Below the pieces are notes generated by a model that made no database searches, was not told the DNA's origin, and saw nothing but the letters and a program-made list of their open reading frames with translations. A stretch of DNA of 64,000 bases, from assembly GCF_002078175.1 (NCBI RefSeq), contig NZ_MWFK01000002.1, forward strand, positions 2,046,001 through 2,110,000. Direction: 5' to 3'. This DNA is from Streptomyces sp. M41(2017) (GTDB lineage Bacteria; Actinomycetota; Actinomycetes; Streptomycetales; Streptomycetaceae). Positions 24,767 through 33,335 of this stretch are shown piece after piece (positions within the stretch are counted from its first letter, which is position 1; every line of letters starts with the position of its first letter). A program made the translations under genes and the position numbers.

Positions 24767-26245
24767 CTACTTGTTCTTGTTGGCGCCGCGCTTCTCGCGC
24801 ACCCGCACCGAGATGTGGATCGGCGTGCCCACGAAGCCGAACTCCTCACGCAGCCGGCGCTCGATGAAGCGGCGGTAGCCGTGCTCGATGAAGCCGGAGG
24901 CGAAGAGCACGAAGCGCGGGGGCTTGGTGCCCGCCTGCGTGCCGAACAGGATGCGGGGCTGCTTGCCGCCGCGGATCGGGTGCGGGTGGGCGGCGACCAG
25001 CTCGCCGAGGAAGGCGTTCAGGCGGCCGGTGGGGACGCGGGTCTCCCAGCCGTCCAGGGCCGTCTCGATCGCCGGGACGAGCTTCTCCATGTGCCGGCCG
25101 GTGCGGGCCGAGACGTTCACACGGGGGGCCCAGGCCACCTGCGCGAGCTCGGTCTCGATCTCCCGCTCCAGGTAGTAGCGGCGCTCCTCGTCGAGGGTGT
25201 CCCACTTGTTGAACGCGAGCACGATCGCACGGCCCGCGTCGACGGCCATGGTCACGATGCGCTGGTCCTGGACGGAGATGGACTCGGACGCGTCGATCAG
25301 GATGACCGCGACCTCGGCCTTCTCGACGGCGGCAGCGGTGCGCAGCGAGGCGTAGTAGTCCGCGCCCTGCTGGAGGTGGACGCGCTTGCGGATGCCCGCC
25401 GTGTCGACGAACTTCCAGGTGATGCCGCCGAGTTCGATCAGCTCGTCGACCGGGTCACGGGTGGTGCCCGCGACCTCGTTCACGACGACGCGGTCCTCGT
25501 TCGCCACCTTGTTCAGCAGGGAGGACTTGCCGACGTTCGGGCGGCCGATGAGGGCGATGCGGCGGGGGCCGCCCACCGCGGTGCCGAAGGTCTGCTCGGG
25601 GGCCTCGGGCAGGGCCTCCAGGACGGCGTCGAGCATGTCGCCGGTGCCGCGGCCGTGCAGCGCGGAGACCGGGTGCGGCTCGCCGAGACCGAGGGCCCAC
25701 AGGTACGAGGCGTCGGACTCGCCGCTCATGCCGTCGACCTTGTTGGCGCACAGGACGACGGGCTTGCCGGCCTTGCGGAGCAGCCGCACGACGGCCTCGT
25801 CGGTGTCCGTGGCGCCGACCTTGGCGTCGACGACGAAGACGACCGCGTCGGCGGCCTCGATCGCGTACTCGGCCTGGGCGGCCACGGACGCGTCGATGCC
25901 GAGGACGTCCTGCTCCCAGCCGCCGGTGTCGACGAGCTTGAAGCGGCGGCCCGCCCACTCGGCCTCGTAGGTGACGCGGTCGCGGGTGACGCCGGGCTTG
26001 TCCTCGACGACCGCCTCGCGGCGGCCGATGATGCGGTTCACCAGGGTCGACTTGCCGACGTTCGGGCGGCCGACGACGGCGAGGACGGGCAGCGGGCCGT
26101 GGCCCGCCTCCCCGATCGCGCCCTCGACGTCCTCGATGTCGAAGCCCTCTTCCGCGGCGAGCTCCATGAACTCCGCGTACTCGGCATCGCCAAGCGCCCC
26201 GTGCTCGTGCTCTGCCGAGCCGTCGGGCTGGATGTGGTCGTTCAT
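24767..26245 (-). CDS. der: Ribosome-assembly GTPase Der (EngA)
   Basis: Double-GTPase needed for 50S subunit assembly, 492 residues. The first G domain begins with GRPNVGKST (residues 59-67), with DTGG and NKVD; the second has GRPNVGKSS, DTAG and NKWD. A KH-like C-terminal domain (FIEHGYRRFIERRLREEFGF, IHISVRVREK) follows. The N-terminus carries an acidic extension of about 50 residues (EHEHGALGDAEYAEF), common in actinobacteria. The ATG at 26245 (MNDHIQPDGS) has GAGGT 9 nt upstream and is preferred over the open frame to 26308. It is last in the leftward series cmk, plsC, der. Confidence 0.97.
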   Translation of the reverse strand: MNDHIQPDGSAEHEHGALGDAEYAEFMELAAEEGFDIEDVEGAIGEAGHGPLPVLAVVGRPNVGKSTLVNRIIGRREAVVEDKPGVTRDRVTYEAEWAGRRFKLVDTGGWEQDVLGIDASVAAQAEYAIEAADAVVFVVDAKVGATDTDEAVVRLLRKAGKPVVLCANKVDGMSGESDASYLWALGLGEPHPVSALHGRGTGDMLDAVLEALPEAPEQTFGTAVGGPRRIALIGRPNVGKSSLLNKVANEDRVVVNEVAGTTRDPVDELIELGGITWKFVDTAGIRKRVHLQQGADYYASLRTAAAVEKAEVAVILIDASESISVQDQRIVTMAVDAGRAIVLAFNKWDTLDEERRYYLEREIETELAQVAWAPRVNVSARTGRHMEKLVPAIETALDGWETRVPTGRLNAFLGELVAAHPHPIRGGKQPRILFGTQAGTKPPRFVLFASGFIEHGYRRFIERRLREEFGFVGTPIHISVRVREKRGANKNK

Positions 26246-26322
26246 GAAGTCCGTACCTCGTCGTTCATCGTGGTGATCGGTGGAACGACCGCAAATCGGC
26301 CGGTCCACTACTCAAGTGTCGC

Positions 26323-26997
26323 CTAACGCCCGGCGGGGCGCCCGGCGTTTTCCGGGCGCCCGGTGAGGCGCCTGGCGTGGTCCAGGTGCGCGCTGAGCTG
26401 CTTCTGGATGCGGCCGGTGGCCTCGTCCAGGGCGCTGCGGGTGCGCCGTCCGCTGCCGTCACCCGCTTCGAAGGGGTCGCCGAAGACGACGTCGACCCTG
26501 CTGCGCAGCGGAGGCAGCCCCCTTATCAACCGGCTGTTCCGCTCGGAGCTTCCCAGTACCGCCACCGGGACGATGGGGGCGCCGCTGCGCACCGCGAAGT
26601 ACGCGAGGCCGGCGCGCAGCGAGGCGAAGTCGCCGTCGCCCCGGGTGCCCTCGGGGAAGATCCCGAGGACGCCGCCGGACGTCAGGACGCCGAGGGCGTC
26701 GGTGATGGCCGTGCGGTCGGTGGTGTGGCGGTCCACCTTCAGCTGGCCGATGCCCAGCAGGAAGGGGTCGAGCGGGCCGATGAACGCTTCCTTCTTGATC
26801 AGGAAGTGGGTGGGCCGGGGCGACACGCCCATGACCATCGGTCCGTCGATGTTGTGCGAGTGGTTCACGGCCAGGATCGCCGGACCGGTCGCGGGGACCT
26901 TCCAGGCGCCGAGCACACGCGGCTTCCACAGCCCGTACATCAGGCCGACGCCGATACGGCGTCCGACCTCGGCGCCTCTCGCGGAGGGTGCGGTCAC
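26323..26997 (-). CDS. 1-acylglycerol-3-phosphate acyltransferase (PlsC family)
   Basis: Membrane-associated acyltransferase of 224 residues that probably acylates lysophosphatidic acid in phospholipid synthesis. The HX4D catalytic motif is HSHNID, and the substrate-binding FPEGTR motif follows about 80 residues later. PIVPVAVLGSS is the usual third block. The GTG start at 26997 overlaps the cmk stop as GTGA, so the two are translationally coupled. A plsC-like gene fused next to cmk is a common actinobacterial order. The C-terminus (HLDHARRLTGRPENAG) is short and basic. Confidence 0.92.
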   Translation of the reverse strand: MTAPSARGAEVGRRIGVGLMYGLWKPRVLGAWKVPATGPAILAVNHSHNIDGPMVMGVSPRPTHFLIKKEAFIGPLDPFLLGIGQLKVDRHTTDRTAITDALGVLTSGGVLGIFPEGTRGDGDFASLRAGLAYFAVRSGAPIVPVAVLGSSERNSRLIRGLPPLRSRVDVVFGDPFEAGDGSGRRTRSALDEATGRIQKQLSAHLDHARRLTGRPENAGRPAGR

Positions 26998-27689
26998 TTG
27001 GCGGCCCGCTTCTCCTCGACGAGGGTGACGACGCACTCGATGACCTGCTGGAGCGTGAGGTCGGAGGTGTCCACCTCGACCGCGTCGTCCGCCTTGGCGA
27101 GCGGGGACGTCTTGCGGCTGGAGTCGGCGGCGTCGCGCTGGATGAGCGCCTCGCGGGTCGCCGCGACGTCCGCGCCCTTCAGCTCGCCGCTGCGGCGGGC
27201 TGCGCGGGCCTCCGGGGACGCGGTGAGGAAGATCTTCAGGTCGGCGTCGGGCAGCACGGTGGTGCCGATGTCCCGGCCCTCGACGACGATGCCGTCGGCG
27301 GCGGACGCGGCGAGCGTGCGCTGCAGCTCGGTGATCCGGGCGCGCACCTCGGGTACGGCGCTGACCGCGCTGACCTTGGAGGTGACCTCCTGTGTGCGGA
27401 TCGGGCCCGCGACGTCGGTGCCGTCGACCGTGATGGTCGGGGCGGACGGGTCGGTCCCCGAGACGATCTCCGGCTTGCCGGCCGCGGAGGCGATCGCGGA
27501 GGGGTCCGTGACGTCGATGTCGTTGCTGACCATCCACCACGTGATCGCGCGGTACTGGGCCCCGGTGTCCAGGTAGCTCAGACCGAGCTTCGCGGCCACG
27601 GCCTTCGAGGTGCTCGACTTGCCGGTGCCCGAGGGGCCGTCGATGGCCACGATGACGGTCGGAGCGGTCCGGGCGGCGCCGTTTTCCAC
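26994..27689 (-). CDS. cmk: Cytidylate kinase
   Basis: Phosphorylates CMP/dCMP with ATP, 231 residues. P-loop DGPSGTGKSS near residue 17, the CMP-binding region YLDTGAQYRA, an NMP insert typical of bacterial Cmk, and the VVEGRDIGTTVLPDADLKIFLTAS block with EARAARR lid sequence. The GTG at 27689 gives MENGAARTAPTVIVAIDG, the family-sized N-terminus, with AGGAAGG 10 nt upstream. It overlaps plsC by 4 nt and lies 156 nt downstream of tyrA, with a weak hairpin between. Confidence 0.96.
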   Translation of the reverse strand: MENGAARTAPTVIVAIDGPSGTGKSSTSKAVAAKLGLSYLDTGAQYRAITWWMVSNDIDVTDPSAIASAAGKPEIVSGTDPSAPTITVDGTDVAGPIRTQEVTSKVSAVSAVPEVRARITELQRTLAASAADGIVVEGRDIGTTVLPDADLKIFLTASPEARAARRSGELKGADVAATREALIQRDAADSSRKTSPLAKADDAVEVDTSDLTLQQVIECVVTLVEEKRAAK

Positions 27690-27784
27690 GGTGGGAACAC
27701 CTTCCTGGTGCGGGGTGGAGGTCTGTGCGGGGCACGATCGCGCCCCGCACAAGGTTACTGGCTCCGCGGACCCCGTATTACTGG

Positions 27785-27818
27785 CCCTTCCCGGACCGTG
27801 CCGACGGCCCGGGAAGGG
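27785..27818 (-). terminator. Possible weak terminator between tyrA and cmk
   Basis: 10-bp arms CCCTTCCCGG (27785-27794) and CCGGGAAGGG (27809-27818) with a 14-nt loop that can pair further. Confidence 0.45.
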
Positions 27819-27845
27819 TTCCGGTCGCCCGGCCTCGGGAGCGGG

Positions 27846-28931
27846 CTACTGGCGCAGCGCCCAGCCGCGGTCCCGCAGCGCGGCGCTGAGCACCGGCGCC
27901 GCCTTCGGCTCGACCATCAGCTGCACCAGACCGGCCTGCTGGCCGGTGGCGTGCTCGATGCGTACGTCCTCGATGTTGACGCCGGCCTGACCCGCGTCGG
28001 CGAAGATGCGGGCGAGCTGGCCGGGCTGGTCGTCGATGAGGACCGCCACGACCTCGTAGGCGCGGGGCGCGGAGCCGTGCTTGCCGGGGACACGGACCTG
28101 GCCGGCGTTGCCGCGGCGCAGGACGTCCTCGATGCCGGTGGCGCCGTCGCGGCGTTTGACGTCGTCGGAGGACTGGAGGGCGCGCAGCGCCCGTACCGTC
28201 TCGTCGAGGTCGGCGGAGACGTCCGTGAGGAGGTCCGCGACGGGTCCCGGGTTGGCGGACAGGATGTCGATCCACATCCGGGGGTCGGAGGCCGCGATGC
28301 GGGTCACGTCGCGGATGCCCTGACCGCAGAGACGTACGGCGGCCTCCTCCGCGTGCTCCAGGCGGGCGGCGACCATGCTGGACACCAGGTGCGGCATGTG
28401 CGAGACGAGGGCGACGGCGCGGTCGTGGGCGTCCGCGTCCATCACGACGGGCACGGCACGGCAGTGCGAGACCAGTTCCAGGGCGAGGTTCAGGACCTCG
28501 GTGTCGGTGTCGCGGGTGGGCGTGAGCACCCAGGGGCGTCCCTCGAAGAGGTCGCCGGTCGCGGCCAGCGGGCCGGACTTCTCCCGGCCGGACATGGGGT
28601 GCGAGCCGATGTACGAGGCGAGGTCGAGGCCGAGGGCCTCCAGCTCGCGGCGGGGGCCGCCCTTGACGCTGGCGACGTCCAGGTAGCCGCGGGCGAGCCC
28701 CCGGCGCATGGCGTCGGCGAGGGTCGCGGCGACGTGCGCGGGCGGCGCGGCGACGATGGCGAGGTCGACGGGGCCCGCGGGCGGCTCGTCGGTGCCCGCG
28801 CCCAGTGCGGCGGCCGTACGGGCCTGCTCCGGGTCGTGGTCGGCGAGGTGGACGACGACGCCGCGGGCGGCGAGGGCGAGGGCGGCCGAGGTACCGATCA
28901 GGCCGGTGCCGATGACGAGTGCGGTCCTCAC
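27846..28931 (-). CDS. tyrA: Prephenate dehydrogenase with C-terminal ACT domain
   Basis: Tyrosine-pathway oxidoreductase, 361 residues. N-terminal Rossmann motif ALVIGTGLIGTSAALALA, catalytic region YIGSHPMSGREKSG (with the conserved His), dimerisation helices around HDRAVALVSHMPHLVSSMV, and an ACT regulatory domain at the C-terminus (VAVLIDDQPGQLARIFADAGQAGVN). It converts prephenate to 4-hydroxyphenylpyruvate with NAD. The GTG at 28931 overlaps the aroH stop as GTGA, so chorismate mutase and dehydrogenase are made together. Confidence 0.95.
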   Translation of the reverse strand: MRTALVIGTGLIGTSAALALAARGVVVHLADHDPEQARTAAALGAGTDEPPAGPVDLAIVAAPPAHVAATLADAMRRGLARGYLDVASVKGGPRRELEALGLDLASYIGSHPMSGREKSGPLAATGDLFEGRPWVLTPTRDTDTEVLNLALELVSHCRAVPVVMDADAHDRAVALVSHMPHLVSSMVAARLEHAEEAAVRLCGQGIRDVTRIAASDPRMWIDILSANPGPVADLLTDVSADLDETVRALRALQSSDDVKRRDGATGIEDVLRRGNAGQVRVPGKHGSAPRAYEVVAVLIDDQPGQLARIFADAGQAGVNIEDVRIEHATGQQAGLVQLMVEPKAAPVLSAALRDRGWALRQ

Positions 28932-29290
28932 TGGGCGATGTCCTTGCGCAGCGCGCCGGCGGCGCCGAGGTAGACGTGCACGATCTCGGCGCGCGGCCGG
29001 TCGGACTCGATGTGGGCGAGGACGCGGACGACGCGCGGCATGGCGCCTTCGATGTCCAGCTCCTGTGCGCAGATCAGCGGGACGTCCACGATGCCGAGCT
29101 TGCGCGCCGCGGCCGCCGGGAAGTCGCTGTGCAGATCGGGGGTCGCCGTGAACCAGATGCTGATCAGGTCGTCCGTGGTGAGCGCGTTCCGCTCCAGGAC
29201 GGCGGTGAGCAGCTCGCTGACCTGCTCGTCCATGTGGCCGGCCTCGTCCCGTTCCAGTTGGACGGCGCCCCGGACCGCTCGTACCGCCAC
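28928..29290 (-). CDS. aroH: Chorismate mutase, AroH type
   Basis: A 120-residue monofunctional chorismate mutase of the trimeric AroH fold. Conserved stretches are VRAVRGAVQLERDEAGHM (Arg of RGA binds substrate), DLISIWFTATPDLHSDFPAAAARKLG, VPLICAQELDIEGAMPRVVRVL and the closing VYLGAAGALRKD. It converts chorismate to prephenate, the substrate of the overlapping downstream tyrA. The start is GTG at 29290. This is the first gene of the aroH-tyrA pair. Confidence 0.96.
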   Translation of the reverse strand: MAVRAVRGAVQLERDEAGHMDEQVSELLTAVLERNALTTDDLISIWFTATPDLHSDFPAAAARKLGIVDVPLICAQELDIEGAMPRVVRVLAHIESDRPRAEIVHVYLGAAGALRKDIAQ

Positions 29291-29425
29291 GGTGATGCTC
29301 CTCGCTGGTCTGCGGATGTCGTGTCGTGGCCAGCGTAGTCAGCGCCCGGAGCGGGAGTGCGCGGCGCCCGTCCACCGAGACGGGGCCGCGCACCGGACCC
29401 GGCTGTGGGCGGCCGGGGCCGCAGG

Positions 29426-29857
29426 TCAGAGGGACTGCTGCTTGATGAGGTCCTCGAGGGAGGTGCCGGAAGGGATCTGTCCGGCCGGAGTGAGCTTGTC
29501 CACGGCCTGCGGAAGCGACTGGGCGATCTGGTCGGCGGCCTGCTGGGGGCTGACGCCGTTCTGCTCGGCGACCTTCTGGAGCGTCTCGTCGGGCAGCGCC
29601 TCGGCGATCTGCTGACCGCTGACGGCCTTGTTCTCGCCGTTGCCGACCCAGGACTGTGCCTGGTCGACCAGGCCCGACTTGGTGAGCATGCCCATCAGGC
29701 CACCCAGCGGACTGCTTCCGCCGTTGCCCGAAGCGCCGCCGCCGAGGGCTCCGAGCAGGGCGCCCAGGATGTTGCCGGCGCCGCCGGAGGAGGAGCCGGA
29801 CTGGCCGCCCCCGCCGAGGAGGCCGCCGAGCAGACTGCCGAGATCGTTACCCGCCAT
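29426..29857 (-). CDS. DUF937/YidB-like protein
   Basis: A 143-residue protein with a Gly/Leu/Ser-rich N-terminal half (LGSLLGGLLGGGGQ, ILGALLGALGGG) and the conserved C-terminal YidB-like part: WVGNGENKAVSGQQIAEALPDETLQKVAEQNGVSP, QIAQSLPQAVDKLTPAGQIP. The family has no firm function. The ATG at 29857 has AAAGGCGGG upstream. It is monocistronic and divergent from the secreted-protein gene at 30034. Confidence 0.85.
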   Translation of the reverse strand: MAGNDLGSLLGGLLGGGGQSGSSSGGAGNILGALLGALGGGASGNGGSSPLGGLMGMLTKSGLVDQAQSWVGNGENKAVSGQQIAEALPDETLQKVAEQNGVSPQQAADQIAQSLPQAVDKLTPAGQIPSGTSLEDLIKQQSL

Positions 29858-30033
29858 GGTCCCGCCTTTCGTGAGTGCGGCCGGCGGGAGATCCCCATCC
29901 GGCCTCGGGCTCTGCCAATGTCACCGGAATCACCCCTTTCCGCCACTTGTGGTGAGAACGCCCCTGTGCGCCCCTGGACGCGGAGCCGCGGGTCCGCTCT
30001 GATGGCAGGAGACTCGCCTCGGGGGAGGCCCGT

Positions 30034-30744
30034 ATGGCCCGCATGAAGCGTCCAGGACCACTTCTCACCCTTCTCGCGGGGCTGGTGCTCGGCGTGCTCC
30101 TTCTGTCGCTCAACGCGGCGACGGGGACGAGGACCGCGTCGGCCGACCAGAAGAACCCGCCGGGCGCCACGGTGTCGCCCGCCGCACCCGGGGCCTCCGC
30201 GTCCCGGTCCTCACCGGCCCCCTCGTCGCCGGGTTCGTCGCCCTCCTCGCCTTCGTCGTCGCCGGCGGTCCGCCCGGTGCGCGACGCCGACTACGCGGGC
30301 CGCACCGACGACGACTCGTCGGCGGTCGCGGTCTCCCTGCGGAACGGGAAGGCGATCGCGTACTTCTGCGACGGGCACGACAAGGAGTCCTGGCTGAAGG
30401 GTGACGTCGGCAGGAACGGCGCCCTGAGGCTCACGGGCCGCGACGGCGCCGAGCTGAACGGCACGCTCGACGACGGCAGGCGGATCCGCGGGACCGTCGA
30501 CCTCGGCGGGCGCCGCTACGGCTTCACGGCCGACCGCGCGGTCAAGCCGTCCGGGCTGTACCGGGCGACCTCGACCGTGCGCGGGGCGAAGATCGACGGC
30601 GGCTGGATCGTGCTGCCGGGCGGACAACAGGTCGGCGTCCTCGACCGTGACGGCACCCCCTCGAAGGCTCCGGCGATCGACCCGGAGACCGGTGCCGTGA
30701 CCGTCGACGGACACAGGATCGTCGCGCGACCCGTCACCCCCTGA
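30034..30744 (+). CDS. Predicted secreted or membrane-anchored protein of unknown function
   Basis: A 236-residue protein with one N-terminal hydrophobic segment (LLTLLAGLVLGVLLLSLNAATG), a Ser/Pro-rich linker of about 50 residues (SSPGSSPSSPSSSP), and a C-terminal globular domain (AVAVSLRNGKAIAYFCDGHDKESWLKG, GRRYGFTADRAVKPSGLYRA, GGWIVLPGGQQVG). The last domain has beta-rich character and one conserved-looking CDG. I do not recognise the family. GGGGGAGG stands before the ATG. It is 25 nt upstream of the DUF6529 gene, so probably in one operon with the redox pair. Confidence 0.72.
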   Translation: MARMKRPGPLLTLLAGLVLGVLLLSLNAATGTRTASADQKNPPGATVSPAAPGASASRSSPAPSSPGSSPSSPSSSPAVRPVRDADYAGRTDDDSSAVAVSLRNGKAIAYFCDGHDKESWLKGDVGRNGALRLTGRDGAELNGTLDDGRRIRGTVDLGGRRYGFTADRAVKPSGLYRATSTVRGAKIDGGWIVLPGGQQVGVLDRDGTPSKAPAIDPETGAVTVDGHRIVARPVTP

Positions 30745-30769
30745 CCCCCTCTCTCGCAGGGAGCAGCTC

Positions 30770-31354
30770 ATGACCGTGGACCCGAACGCCGCCACCCGGG
30801 GCTTTCCCGTTCGGCCGCCCGCCCACGGCCGGCAGAGTCCGGCCCGCTATCTCGTCCCGGCCCTGGTCGCGGGGGCGGTCGCTCTCGGCCTCGGTGTCTA
30901 CGGCAGGCTGCACGACCCTGCCGGGACGGCTTTCAACCTCGCGGGCTTCAGCAGCACCGGCGCCGTCAAGTCGTGGCTCGCCACGACCGCGTTCTTCTTC
31001 GCCGTCGTCCAGTTCGTGTCGGCGCTCATGATGTACGGGAAGCTGCCGGGGCCGGGCTGGGCGTCCACGCTGCACCGGTGGTCCGGGCGGATCGCCTTCC
31101 TGGTGGCGGTGCCGGTCGCCGTGCACTGTCTGTACGCGTTGGGCTGTCAGACGTACGGGACACGCGTCCTGCTGCACTCGCTCCTCGGTTGCTTCTTCTT
31201 CGGTGCCTTCAGTGCCAAGATGCTGCTGCTCCGCTGGGAGCGCCTGCCCGGCTGGCTGCTGCCGATCGTCGGCGGCCTGGTCTTCGCCGTGCTCACGGCC
31301 ATCTGGCTGACGTCCGCCCTCTGGTTCTTCCGTACGTTCGGAGTGACGACATGA
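30770..31354 (+). CDS. DUF6529 membrane protein, cytochrome-b-like
   Basis: A 194-residue protein with four hydrophobic segments (about 25-45, 65-90, 105-125, 135-185). Histidines lie in or beside them (LHRWSGRIAF, VAVHCLYALG, LLHSLLGCFFFG), placed like haem-b ligands in small cytochrome b561-type proteins. This is inference from spacing. Its stop overlaps the start of the Rieske gene (ATGA), which implies a functional pair passing electrons across or at the membrane. The ATG has GGGAG upstream. Confidence 0.75.
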   Translation: MTVDPNAATRGFPVRPPAHGRQSPARYLVPALVAGAVALGLGVYGRLHDPAGTAFNLAGFSSTGAVKSWLATTAFFFAVVQFVSALMMYGKLPGPGWASTLHRWSGRIAFLVAVPVAVHCLYALGCQTYGTRVLLHSLLGCFFFGAFSAKMLLLRWERLPGWLLPIVGGLVFAVLTAIWLTSALWFFRTFGVTT

Positions 31355-31773
31355 CCCACCGCTCGACGCGGCGCACCGTGATCCTCGCGACGGGGGCGTC
31401 CGCGCTGCTCGTGGGATGCAGCAAGTACGGAGACGACGGGGGTTCGGACTCCTCCTCGGACACCACCTCGCCGAAGGCGTCGAACGGGGAGGAGCTCGCC
31501 TCGACGAGCGACATCCCGGTCGGCGGCGGCAAGATCTTCAAGGACCGGAAGATCGTGGTGACCCAGCCGACGAAGGGCGACTTCAAGGCCTTCTCGGCGA
31601 TCTGCACGCACCAGGGCTGCACCGTGAACACCGTCGCCGACGGCACGATCGACTGCCCGTGCCACGGGAGCAGGTTCAGTGTCGAGAACGGCGCGGTGAA
31701 GGCGGGTCCCGCCCCGCGTCCGCTGCCCGCGGAGAAGATCGTCGTGGACGGAAATTCGATCCGCACGGCGTGA
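31351..31773 (+). CDS. Rieske [2Fe-2S] lipoprotein
   Basis: A 140-residue exported iron-sulphur protein. The N-terminus STRRTVILATGASALLVGC has a twin-arginine start and a lipobox ending at Cys23, so it should be exported folded and lipid-anchored. A Ser/Asp linker leads to the Rieske fold, with cluster ligands in CTHQGC (85-90) and CPCHGS (102-107), all four Cys/His ligands present. It overlaps the DUF6529 gene by 4 nt. This pair resembles a reduced quinol-oxidising module, but the electron acceptor is unknown. Confidence 0.93.
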   Translation: MTHRSTRRTVILATGASALLVGCSKYGDDGGSDSSSDTTSPKASNGEELASTSDIPVGGGKIFKDRKIVVTQPTKGDFKAFSAICTHQGCTVNTVADGTIDCPCHGSRFSVENGAVKAGPAPRPLPAEKIVVDGNSIRTA

Positions 31774-31794
31774 GAGGCCCCGTACGCTCCGGGC

Positions 31795-32556
31795 ATGCGT
31801 CCCGATTCCGGAGCGCCGCGGGTCGTCGCGGCGTCCCCTGCCTCCCCGTTCGCCCTGGTGCGTGAACACACGGTCTACTCCTGTGTGATGGGGTCGCGGG
31901 CCTTCGGGCTGGCCACGGACGACAGCGACACGGACGTCCGCGGCGTCTTCCTCGCCCCCACCGCCCTGTTCTGGCGCTTCGAGAAACCGCCGACCCATGT
32001 CGAGGGGCCGGCGGAGGAGCAGTTCAGCTGGGAGCTGGAGCGGTTCTGCGCACTCGCGCTGCGGGCCAACCCGAACATCCTGGAGTGCCTGCACTCCCCC
32101 CTCGTCACGCGCACGGACGACGTGGGGCGCGAACTCCTCGCCCTCCGGGACGCGTTCCTGTCCCGTCACGCGCACGAGACGTTTGCCCGCTACGCCCTGG
32201 GCCAGCGCAGGAAGCTGGAGGCGGACGTCCGCCGGCACGGCGCCCCGCGCTGGAAGCACGCCATGCATCTGCTGCGGCTCCTGATGAGTGCGCGCGATCT
32301 GCTGCGCACCGGCGTCCTCACGGTCGACGTGGGCGACCAGCGGGAGCCGCTCCTCGCGGTGCGGCGGGGCGAGCTGTCCTGGGACCGGGTCGAGACCTGG
32401 ATGTCCCGGCTGGCGGCGGAGGCCGAGGAGGCGGAGTCCCGCAGCCCGCTTCCGCCCGAGCCGGACCACGCACGCGTGGAGGACTTCCTGATCCGGACGC
32501 GCCGGGCGTCGGCGCTCCGGGAATCCGGCGCGCCCGACACGCACGACACGCCCTAG
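31795..32556 (+). CDS. PF10127/RlaP-type nucleotidyltransferase (copy 1)
   Basis: A 253-residue polymerase-beta-fold nucleotidyltransferase. The signature GSRAFGLATDDSDTDVRGVFLAP has the G-S ... D-x-D metal-binding motif. Downstream are ELERFCALALRANPNILECLHSP and RWKHAMHLLRLL, typical of the RlaP family (RNA-ligase-associated polymerase). Such proteins are predicted to add nucleotides in RNA repair. It starts 21 nt after the Rieske gene, likely in the same transcript. Its stop TAG shares the palindrome CTAG with the stop of the convergent second copy. The ATG at 31795 has no strong ribosome site. Confidence 0.83.
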   Translation: MRPDSGAPRVVAASPASPFALVREHTVYSCVMGSRAFGLATDDSDTDVRGVFLAPTALFWRFEKPPTHVEGPAEEQFSWELERFCALALRANPNILECLHSPLVTRTDDVGRELLALRDAFLSRHAHETFARYALGQRRKLEADVRRHGAPRWKHAMHLLRLLMSARDLLRTGVLTVDVGDQREPLLAVRRGELSWDRVETWMSRLAAEAEEAESRSPLPPEPDHARVEDFLIRTRRASALRESGAPDTHDTP

Positions 32557-33332
32557 GAGACCACCGCGGCCCGTCGGTCGGCGTCGAGGCGGACCCGGAC
32601 GACGTAGTCGTGCAGGGCGTCGCGCACGGAGGGGGCGTCCGGCAGGGCCGAGGTGTCCTGGGCCTCGTCGAGGACACCGTGCAGCCGCTCGACGTCGGCC
32701 TCCACCCGGTCGCGGGGGACGTCGGCCGTGCCGTGCTCGCGCTCGGTCTTCTCGGCGATCAGCTCCGGGAGATAGTCGGGAGAGGCGACCTGTGCCACGA
32801 GCGTGGGCAGATCGGCCTGGACCTCGCCGCTGCGCATCAGATGGATGCCGGTGAGCAGCACACGGAACGTGTAGAGCAGCGGCTTGAGTTCGCCGGTCCG
32901 CTCGAAGAGCCGCCACTGCGTCGAGGCGAACCCCCGGTAGTGGTGGGCGTGATGGCGGGTGAGGACGCCGGGGGCGAGCGAGACCAGCTCCCGGTGTTCG
33001 TCACCGGTGTGCACGACGAGCGGCGACAGCAGCTGCTCCAGCACGTAGCCGTTGCGCCGCAGCATCAGCCGTACGAACTTGCGCAGGTCATGGGTGACCA
33101 GGTCCATCTCGACGCCCTCGCGCAGCCACATGCGGGACCGGGTCTCCTCCGGCTCGCGCAGTCCGACGAGGTCGGCCGTGGGCAGCAGATGGACACCGCG
33201 CAGGTCGACGTCGGAGTCGCGCGAGGGGAAGCCGTACAGGTGCGCCCCGGAGACGGTGGCGAAGAGCACGGGGTCGGGCTGCTCGGCCACCACGCTCGCG
33301 AGGTCGGTGCCGAGGTCCAGGGCGTCTGTCAT
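32553..33332 (-). CDS. PF10127/RlaP-type nucleotidyltransferase (copy 2)
   Basis: A 259-residue relative of the convergent copy 1, clearly diverged. The signature is GAHLYGFPSRDSDVDLRGVHLLP with intact D-x-D. The following VEMDLVTHDLRKFVRLMLRRNGYVLEQLLSPLVV and ELKPLLYTFRVLLTGIHLM match the family. It is third in a tight leftward operon: its ATG lies 3 nt after the ADP-ribosylglycohydrolase stop. Family members occur with RNA ligases and other end-processing enzymes; here the partners are ADP-ribose enzymes, so it may act on ADP-ribosylated or damaged RNA ends (inference). Confidence 0.84.
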   Translation of the reverse strand: MTDALDLGTDLASVVAEQPDPVLFATVSGAHLYGFPSRDSDVDLRGVHLLPTADLVGLREPEETRSRMWLREGVEMDLVTHDLRKFVRLMLRRNGYVLEQLLSPLVVHTGDEHRELVSLAPGVLTRHHAHHYRGFASTQWRLFERTGELKPLLYTFRVLLTGIHLMRSGEVQADLPTLVAQVASPDYLPELIAEKTEREHGTADVPRDRVEADVERLHGVLDEAQDTSALPDAPSVRDALHDYVVRVRLDADRRAAVVS

Positions 33333-33335
33333 CCC

